From: Viridothelium virens
Lineage: Eukaryota; Ascomycota; Dothideomycetes; Trypetheliales; Trypetheliaceae
Reading direction: 5' to 3'
DNA: 64,000 nucleotides
Assembly: GCA_010094025.1 (NCBI GenBank)
Contig: ML991848.1
Location: forward strand, 1-64,000
Shown: positions 56,734 to 64,000 of the stretch, piece after piece
Layout: the number at the start of each line of letters is the position of its first letter
Numbering within the stretch: position 1 is the stretch's first letter
The notes under the pieces: generated by a model
What the model was told of the DNA's origin: nothing
Seen by the model: only the letters and a program-made list of their open reading frames with translations
Databases searched by the model: none
Program-made: the position numbers and the translations under genes

Positions 56734-58335
56734 TTATCTCAATCGTTTTCGGCCATAGACAACGTGACTGTATTGAAAGTCAGAAGAATCCAGTCTTTTT
56801 TTGGTAAGCCGAATGCAGTGAAAGGAAGCTTACCAATGATCTAACAGTTGGAAAGACAGATTCGATAGATCCTTCCTTAAATCCACGAGGAAGAGCTCGA
56901 CCTCCTGAGGCGCCCATCCTAATCCCTTCGAGAGAGTATGCATCGTGATACCTTGCAACCCCTCGGTCAGTTGCTCTGCAAGCCATCGTCTGTTAGTCCA
57001 TTGTTTTGCATGGTCCACACCTTGAACAGATATGAGCAAACGTACGCATATGCCAGAAGCCCACCGCCCTTAACCGCTTTTCCCGATGCCAGGGACCCCA
57101 CGGCACCTCCAACACTTCCTCACGTATCTCCTCAAACCCCGCCTCCGCCAGCAACGACCGAAACCGCTTCTGCACATGATAATCATAGCCCCTCTTCTCC
57201 GCGCCCGTCTTCAGGAGCTCCAACCAGCGAAATACGACATCGGGGCTCCTCCCCACCGCCTCCGCGCCCAACGCCTCCGGTCTCAACGCCAACTCCGTCA
57301 GCTCGACCCAGCCTCCCGGCTTCGCCGCGCGATACGCCTGGCGCAGGACAGCGCCAAAGTCGCGGATAGCGAGGAACATGAAGCGGATGTTGACGAGGTC
57401 GAAGGAGTCCGGCCGGTACAGCCAGTCGAGCTCGAGGTCGTCCACCTCGAAGCTGAGGTTCGGGGGCACCCACTTCGGCTGCACGGGCGAGATGTCCGTC
57501 CCGATCACTTCGGCGGATGGGTACTGGTCTGCGATCTCCATCGCCCAGATGCCGGTGCCGGTGCCGAGGTCGAGGATCTTCTGCGGGTCCGGGGGTAGTG
57601 GGGAGAAGTGTAGCCGGCCGGAGGTGAGGAGCATCATTTCGTGGTGTTTCATGTCCTCGCGGTCGAGCTCGGTCTGGGGAGAAGAGGGGACTGGGATTAG
57701 CTTGAGGATAGGGGATGTAGGAAATCAGATGGGTACTGGAAGTTTGTTACCTCGTCGTTGGGAAGGAGGTAGCGACCTCCGCCGTGAGCGTGATAGCGGC
57801 GGCCATTGTCCCAGTAATAGTCTTCAGCTTCGCTGAGAATGCTACTGAGGAAACTGGAGCTGAGAGATGGTCAGCTTATATATGCGACGAGATTTGTATT
57901 TTTTTTCTGCCTTTAGAAAGAAGTTGAACTCGATGCAAATATTTATAGTACTTGAGCTTGAATGCTGCAGAGAGTAGATATTGAGCCGAGAAAATGGCAC
58001 TGGACTTACGCGTAGCTGTCTTTTCCAAGGTCCGAAAACCTCGAGTCCTACAGAGAAGGCTGAATTAGCGGCACAGTTCCACGTGGCGGCAGCATTCGAG
58101 CATGACGATCCAAACTCACATCGTCGGGTAAGTCCACAGCACTGTCGCCTATCGAACTGTTGTCTAATAGCTCGACTGTGTTTCCAGTCTCGAAATCACC
58201 TGTTACCGCCGGGTCTGGAGAGGTTTCATCATTGCCGACGTCTCGATCGACGTCGTCGCGTGGTAGGGATGCGGATCGCGGGGGATCAGCGCTGGGTTGA
58301 CTCGACTTTCTGGTGGGCTGAAGCTGCTCGGCCAT
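56734..58335 (-). CDS. LaeA-like SAM-dependent methyltransferase
   Basis: Six exons (58335-58120, 58047-58010, 57859-57751, 57673-57046, 56975-56834, 56767-56734) give 388 residues. The joins reconstruct the usual family text YYWDNGRRYHAHGGGRY, then LDREDMKHHEM, then the SAM-binding motif I ILDLGTGTGIWA (154-165), IGTDISPVQPKWVPPNLSF (motif II and post-I), and FDLVNIRFM. The final exon of 34 nt adds VVYGRKRLR; most relatives end in VYGRKP. Residues 1-75 are a polar, Asp/Ser-rich extension. LaeA regulates secondary metabolism and development, but fungi carry many LaeA-like paralogues, so a regulatory role cannot be assumed. It lies about 950 bp from an FAD monooxygenase, oriented divergently. 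Confidence 0.85.
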
Positions 58336-59282
58336 TACAAGATATTCTCTAAGACCACGACGACGTCCGGCGATGGGTCAATATGAGGCATGAGGAGTGG
58401 TACGCTATCGAAGACGACAGAGGAGCTCAAAGGGTTTGTCCGACACCAGTGTGGTGCACCCATCCTTACGTACTTAGGTTCATATGCAGGGCAAGCCACG
58501 AGGCAAAGGGTTTATCGGCTCAGGCCCCTTCCAGTCAAGGCCCAGGGAACCAACCGAGCGTGGCACCGTGGCTCGTCGGTTGAGCGCACCGTGCCCTGTC
58601 TCCCATTTGATGTCGCAAAGCCCTGTCGGCCCGCGTCTGCACTCTACCTGCACTCTACCTGCAACCATTGGGGTTGATTACCGTGAAGGGCAGTCCGTAT
58701 CCCCGTCAATATACCAAGTATGAAATGTCGTCAGCTTCAGTATTTCCCACCATGCGGCAAGTCCCAGCTGCGGCTCAGAACGATTCGTTCGGCCGACGAT
58801 GCCACCATGCCTGGCCTCAAGAGTTGGAGGCGTCACTCGAGGGATGACGTGCCGCGGGCCTAAAGCAATACTGAAGCGCATCAACAGGGCAGTCGAGCTT
58901 GCAGTAGAGTGGCATTCAATCGCGGCCGCTTTCCCTTCTGAGAATAATGTCAAGCTCGCGTGAAAGGAAGCAGCGTACCGCTCAATCCGCCCCACAGTGC
59001 CTTCCTTCCTCTACCATCATCGAGGCACTGTCCGCTTTCTGTGCACCTTCCTTGGCCCAAGTAGGAAGCTTCGATAGCGTCGCCGCAGCTGATATGCCGC
59101 CAGGATAAGTCTTGTGTTGCCTAACCAATTCTGTATTCGAGTCCATGTTCCCAGTCAGGATTTCCAGGCTTATCTAATTTAAGTTCCAAGTCTTTGGAAC
59201 TTGCGTCCGTTGTTTGTTCGTCAACCCCTTTCGCCCCATTCGAAAGTGGCACAGCCACTTAGCGCTGTTCTGAGTGGAAGTT
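58336..59282. other. Intergenic region between divergent genes
   Basis: About 950 bp between the methyltransferase and monooxygenase starts. It includes an imperfect 11-bp duplication (ACTCTACCTGC) near 58640-58662. No gene recognised. Confidence 0.4.
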
Positions 59283-60885
59283 ATGGCGAGTCGCGGCATC
59301 CATGTGGTAATCATTGGCGCAGGTGAATTTTGTGGCTCGGGAAAAAGCATCCAGCAACGCGGGCCGTCGCTGACAGCGCAGTACAGGATGTACGGGATTA
59401 ATATTGGCACATAGTCTACAGAAGGTACTCCGCCCACCATCTTCTATCCATCATTAGAGGCTCCAAAGGATCACCGGTCCTTGTTGTTTTGTATTCTTCG
59501 CCAATGCCGGCTCATCGGTGTTGCATTCCCCAACACACTGGATGACCCCGTTCTGCTACTCAAACTCTATCCAATTGATGCTGACCCCAATCCTAGTTGG
59601 GCATCAAATGCTCCATCTACGATGCCGAGCCTTCAGGCACCACCTACCGCCCTCGAGAATGGAGCATGGGGATCCATTGGTCTCTTCCTCATCTAGAGTC
59701 GCTTCTGCCGTCTGAGCTATGGGCTCGCCTACGAGAAGCCCAGAATGATCCTTTCGCAGAAGCGGAAGAAGGCGATGCCATGACGATTTACAATGGTCTG
59801 ACAGGAGAAGTGATGGCGGCACTCCCAATTGAGGGCAAAATCGTTCGAGTCTCGAGACGGAAGTTCCGAGCCCTGCTTGCAGAAGCAGTGGATGTCCAGG
59901 TAAGTCCCTATCCTTTGGAAGTATGCAGCGTAGCAATACCTAGCTAATCCGTTATTGAACAGTATGGTCACAGTTTATCCGGAATCACATACGGAAGTGA
60001 CGACGTGATCGCCGAGTTTGAAAACGGCAAAGAAGTCAGAGGAACATTGATTGTAGGCTGCGATGGTCCGCGGTCCAAAGTCCGAGATCTGCTACTCGGT
60101 GAGGAGAAGGCGAAAGTGACGCCGATTGAGCTTGTTCACTCAAATACGGTGGTCAGCTATGGTGACGCAGAGAAGGCTAGATTTGTGAGGAGCGCGCACC
60201 CCATTTTCAGCATGGCAATCCATCCGGACGTGTTTTGCTTCCTCTCGAGTTAGTCCTGTTTCTCATGCTATGTAACCCTCATCAATGGCTGAGCTGACAT
60301 CTGTTGCACTATCCAGTTCAAGACGTCCCTGATCCGGACAAGCCCGAAACTTGGAAATTTCACATAGTAACCTCCTGGCTAGGTTCCCGCGATCCATCCA
60401 TGGATTATGGAGCACGTCTGGCTCAACTGAAGCAAAAGGCCTCACCACTATGCGAGCCCTTTCGCTCGGCCAACCTATGGATGCCGGAGGATACGAAGAT
60501 CACATATGACCCGATCAGTTACTGGGTGTCGATACCGTGGGATACGCGCGGCGGACGTTGTACCCTTGCTGGGGATGCAGCTCATCCCATGACCCCCCAT
60601 CGTGGTCAAGGCTTGAATCACGCCATACAGGATGTTTTCAACCTTGTCAAAACACTCGAGGCCCTTCACCCGGACGGAAGTAATCTTGCATCTTCTATTG
60701 GAGAGTACAGTCGAGAGGTGGCTCGCCGTGGGGCGGACGAAGTGCTAAATTCCAAAAATTCGGGGTATATGTTCTTGGACTGGGACCAGCTAAAGAATAG
60801 TCCACTAATGAGGCACGGGTTGAAGAAGTCCAAGCTCGAGGACACTGAAGCGAATAGTGTCAAAGTGAACGGAGCGAAGGCGTGA
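59283..60885 (+). CDS. FAD-dependent monooxygenase (PHBH fold)
   Basis: Five exons (59283-59322, 59387-59424, 59597-59899, 59963-60248, 60317-60885) give 411 residues. The first two small exons join to VVIIGAGCTGLILAHSLQK, the dinucleotide-binding GxGxxG (12-17). TLIVGCDGPRSKVRD is the DG motif that touches both FAD and NAD(P)H. CTLAGDAAHPMTPHRGQG with GD at 308-309 is the ribityl-binding motif. The family hydroxylates aromatic or related substrates and is common both in catabolism and in secondary metabolism. No signal peptide or membrane anchor is seen. Intron 2 is 172 nt, longer than most here. The only candidate partner nearby is the divergent LaeA-like methyltransferase; with no synthase gene nearby a biosynthetic cluster is not supported. 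Confidence 0.9.
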
Positions 60886-61383
60886 AATGATATCGACAAC
60901 TTTGCTGAATCCATCATTGGCAAATTTCATCCTACGTGGATGTGATTGCACAAGAAGCATTTGCTTAAATGTAGCTGCATCTAGGTCAACGCTTGCGTGG
61001 TGAGCTGATCTGTCCTCTCAAGAGCAGCGCTTCGGTCGGAATTCTTCGTCAGGTAAATAGCATTAGATTAGGTAGTCAACGATGGAGCTTGAATTGCAAT
61101 GGGAATAGTACAAGTTAATTAAGACAGACGAAGCTCATACGCCACTTTACGCCTAATGGTCCGTTTTAGCGTGTCAGACTCGCGTCGCCCCACACGCGTG
61201 AACATCAGTGGTCCCTACCGGTGGTACTTTCCGCAAAAACCAGTGAATCCTAGTTCACTATTCTATAATCACGCCAGTAAGCATCTTATAGTTTATTCCA
61301 CCTCCTCTGTCAGGCCCAAAAAATTCCCAAGGTACGGACCTAATTGATTTCAACATTCCATACCACTCTAAATCGAGCCTCCA
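60886..61383. other. Intergenic region
   Basis: Short AT-rich spacer. No gene recognised. Confidence 0.4.
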
Positions 61384-62199
61384 ATGGCGCATCCCTCAAC
61401 TACCACTTCTCGCCGCAAACGCCAATACCAACCCTCCTCCCAACAAACCCTCGACGCTTTCCTCTCTCGTCACCACCCAAACCCGCCCTCTCTCTTCCCC
61501 TCCGCCTCTGCGCCGGAACCTTCCAACCGCTCTGATGAAGGTTTCCCCGTCCAACCAGCACACGTCCAGTCCTCGCTTCTGCAGGTCGGTCTTCGAGTGA
61601 GAAAGTCAGTGCCTGAGGGTTACAAAACGCACAAGACACTTGGTGGGGAGTCAGCATTGGAGCTGGCGCCCACCTCGTCTGCTCCCGCGGCGATGGAGAC
61701 CGATAACGAGACAGCGAGACCGCGCGAGCTGGAACCGTTTTGTGGGATCCATCGCGTAGGCGGCTACGGTGTGCAGCTGAGCGCGTCGGTGTCGTTGGTG
61801 CCGAGTCTGGGACTGTCGAGTCAGAGCAGTGTCGAGGGTGGTGCATCGATGCCTCAGACGCCGAGGTCGTACTCTGCGCAGGCGCGGAATGAGAGGAAGA
61901 GGGGACTGGACTACGATGATGAATTGCTGGATGAGGCGTTTGGGAAAGGGGATGAGGATGCGGAGTCGGATGAGGAGGAGGCGATGGGGCTGACATTTAA
62001 GAATGTGCCGCAGGACATGAGGCATAAGATTCCAATGAACAGGAGCAGGAGCCCGTTCGGCACAGGATTGAGACATCGGCAGCAGGTGCCGAGAATGTCT
62101 GGAGGTGCGAGGAAGGGGGTAGAAGGAGGGATGCTGGTGGTGGATGATTTTCCAGACGCGGATTTCTTAAGACCCTTGGAGGACATGGATGTTGAATAA
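61384..62199 (+). CDS. Ribonucleotide reductase inhibitor-domain protein (Spd1/Dif1 type)
   Basis: Single exon, 271 residues. Near residues 64-83 it has SLLQVGLRVRKSVPEGYKTH, the short conserved motif of the RNR_inhib family that includes fission yeast Spd1 and budding yeast Dif1. Those proteins limit ribonucleotide reductase by holding its small subunit in the nucleus or by direct inhibition, and are removed in S phase or after DNA damage. The rest is low complexity. An N-terminal basic patch (SRRKRQYQP) with a QQTLDAFL segment may be a PIP-like box that links turnover to PCNA; that is inference. A second conserved block, CGIHRVGGYGVQ, and an acidic DDELLDEAFGKGDEDAESDE stretch follow. Name and role are by homology. 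Confidence 0.8.
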   Translation: MAHPSTTTSRRKRQYQPSSQQTLDAFLSRHHPNPPSLFPSASAPEPSNRSDEGFPVQPAHVQSSLLQVGLRVRKSVPEGYKTHKTLGGESALELAPTSSAPAAMETDNETARPRELEPFCGIHRVGGYGVQLSASVSLVPSLGLSSQSSVEGGASMPQTPRSYSAQARNERKRGLDYDDELLDEAFGKGDEDAESDEEEAMGLTFKNVPQDMRHKIPMNRSRSPFGTGLRHRQQVPRMSGGARKGVEGGMLVVDDFPDADFLRPLEDMDVE

Positions 62200-62636
62200 T
62201 GAAGCTTCAGGAGATATGATTACGACAGAATGGATAGACTTTGGCTGGGATTCCGGGTTGTAACTTGCAAGGACGGCACGGTATGGGATGTTAATTATTT
62301 TGCAGCGGCCTGGGGCTAACTCTTGACCTGTTTACCGCTGCAAAGCGCGCATGGTGTTCCGGAAGCATTTACATGGCATCTGTTGAAGGAGCATCCCAAA
62401 GCTTTCACCTGTCAGTACACAATTCATTAGTCGCGCCTTCGTTCACCTCGAACACAGCGCATCACACAAGGGCTTCAGAATGGAGCGAGATTCAGATATT
62501 AGTAGGATAGGGTATCGAGCTTTCATCATCCTCCATCCCAGAATTATTTACACGAAGCCTTCCAGAATATTGACCACCAATGCATTCTAACCAAACGCCA
62601 ACCAACGATGCGGTGCATTGAATACTAACATCCAAA
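62200..62636. other. Intergenic region between convergent genes
   Basis: 3' flanks of the RNR-inhibitor and scs7 genes. No gene recognised. Confidence 0.4.
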
Positions 62637-63892
62637 TTATGTTGCCTTGATGACCTTTGGAGGTGGTAGTTCTGTCTTGAATATTCTATCCCAGAAGCGA
62701 CTTGTAACTCCGAATCCATTCTCGTAGTCGGCGAAATGATGCTGTAGGTGGTATTTTTTGAGCTCGCGATAGTATGCCGGTAAACTAGATCCATGATTAG
62801 CACATGCAACGAGTAACTTGGAGAAGGCGTGGCGATTATGAATACTCACTTCTTATGATGCAAAAAGTAATGCGTCATGTCGTAACAGGTATACCCAAAG
62901 ATGCCTCCACAGTACACAGCCATCGCGGCGTTCCAGTCATAGAAGAACACAGTCTTGGCAAGATACCAGAAAGGAGTAGCCAGCACGACAAACAACGTAG
63001 GGGGCATCACTAACCGGAGTCGATCCATCGGCAGATAATGGTGGATTCCGTGCAGGAGAAAGTGCAGCGTCAGACAAACGCGGTTGTCCGGAAGAACACT
63101 ATCAATGTGGAAGAGAAAGCGATGCAACCCGTACTCGACGATCGTCCAAATACTTATGCCCGTTATCCAGTATAGTACTAGGGCTATTGGAGACAGGGAC
63201 TGTGAGACGACGAAGGTGAAGTAGAAAACGGGCGGCCACCAAACGGAAGGAACCACCCACCAGGGTGTTTTGCTCAGGGGTTCGAGAAAATTGCCAAAAA
63301 GAGGCGCGCTCTGGCCGCCGGGATAGTGTCTTGGGCGATGGACTTGTTCCAGATAGAAGCTTTTGCTGAACCCCCCATTCCAGACTTGCATCAACATGGG
63401 CTTGTTAAGGTCGATGAACTTGTGTTGTTTATAGTCTTTGCTAGCGTCGGTCGCTTTGGAAAGATCTTCGGCACTGGACATGCCAGTCGCGGCGTAGACG
63501 ACTTTATCGGAGGCATCGGGACCATGGGCAATACCGTTTGCTTTGAGCTCTGCTGTGCCGTTGGCGGAAGGAGGGAGCGGAACGATCTCGTCTGGTTGGT
63601 TGCTTGACATCACCGTGTCCATGATAGCATCTGTAGCAACGAAGCCAATGAGACAATCGTCGAGGATCTCATATGCAGCTTCGGTGTGGGTGTGGGAAAC
63701 TTCATCTTGCATGATCTCCGAAACATCCTTGCCTGCCCATTCATGTATAAGATGGCTTCCGCCGGGATGGTCGGCGGCGAACTCGGTTACATCGTAGACT
63801 TTGGAACCGATTGTGACGTAGCAGCTTTCGGAAGTGTTGTGCGATTGGACGTCTGCTTGAGGTATTGTAGGAAGCTTGCGGCCGGAACTCAT
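62637..63892 (-). CDS. scs7: Fatty acid (sphingolipid) 2-hydroxylase Scs7
   Basis: Exons 63892-62850 and 62784-62637 join across a 65-nt intron (GTGAGT, GTGCTAATC branch site, ATCTAG) to 396 residues. Residues 15-100 are a cytochrome b5 domain with HPGG (H42, heme ligand) and a later His near 67-69 as second ligand. The C-terminal half is a membrane di-iron hydroxylase with four hydrophobic spans and the histidine boxes HRFLFH, HFLLHGIHH, HYFLHH and YHLQHH. The last exon supplies LPAYYRELKKYHLQHHF and FGVTSRFWDRIF, typical of Scs7/FA2H. It adds the 2-hydroxyl to the very-long-chain fatty acid of ceramides in the ER. ATG 63892 is chosen because the b5 domain follows at the usual distance. Confidence 0.95.
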
Positions 63893-64000
63893 CTTGACGG
63901 TGGAAGTTAGGGGCTGAAGATGGTGGCCAAAGATAGAGAGTCGCACTTAGGGTATGCAAAAAGAGCAGGAAGGGATAGAAAGGAAAGAAAAGGGCAAGTG
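63893..64000. other. scs7 5' flank to window edge
   Basis: Upstream leader of scs7. The window ends before any further gene is visible. Confidence 0.4.

Noticed and set aside
56734-60885. A secondary-metabolite gene cluster around the LaeA-like gene
   Set aside because: No polyketide synthase, NRPS, terpene synthase, transporter or cluster regulator is present on either side.

Overview
The window is nuclear DNA of a filamentous ascomycete, most likely Pezizomycotina. Most genes are split by GT-AG introns of about 48-70 nt with CTAAC, CTAAT or CTGAC branch sites. The gene content fits this: a Fet3/Ftr1 iron-uptake pair, a LaeA-type methyltransferase, a LAMMER kinase, Scs7, GPI3, Dbp6 and Kap95. 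No rRNA, tRNA, CRISPR array, transposase or reverse transcriptase was recognised. I made the exon models by hand from splice signals, reading frame and remembered family patterns. Coordinates run from start codon to stop codon, and UTRs are not defined.

Layout. 1-10 kb is an accessory-looking region. It holds a relic with a fungal EWCFDTDGR motif, a small secreted protein with an ADP-ribosyltransferase-like signature, a large secreted Ser/Thr-rich protein, a PD-(D/E)XK (DUF7924-like) protein and a secreted protein ending in a RanBP2-type zinc finger. 10-14.5 kb is the high-affinity iron uptake unit: fet3 and ftr1 are divergent around 1 kb that contains two exact ATCWGATAA GATA-factor sites. 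15-23 kb has a BTB protein, a vWA protein, a GNAT acetyltransferase and a protein with an internal MIF/tautomerase domain. 23.5-28 kb has divergent gpi3 (GPI-anchor synthesis) and dbp6 (ribosome biogenesis). 30.6-34 kb has a secreted aspartic protease and SRP19. 34.7-36.4 kb is weak coding sequence that includes a Gly-X-Y collagen-like gene. 38-43.7 kb has a class III aminotransferase and a LAMMER kinase. 44.8-49 kb has a HeLo-like-domain protein, a tandem repeat and a decayed F-box-like ORF. 50-64 kb has a PP2C phosphatase, importin beta (kap95), a LaeA-like methyltransferase, an FAD monooxygenase, an RNR-inhibitor-domain protein and Scs7 fatty-acid 2-hydroxylase.

How the genes work together. 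The only clear functional unit is the Fet3 ferroxidase/Ftr1 permease pair, which act as one complex in reductive iron assimilation and share a promoter region. The other conserved genes are unrelated housekeeping neighbours. I see no complete secondary-metabolite cluster and no mobile element. The points most worth a second look are the small secreted proteins, the internal tautomerase domain, the HeLo-like protein without a NACHT/NB-ARC module, the collagen-like locus, and three introns of exactly 54 nt that can be read through in frame.
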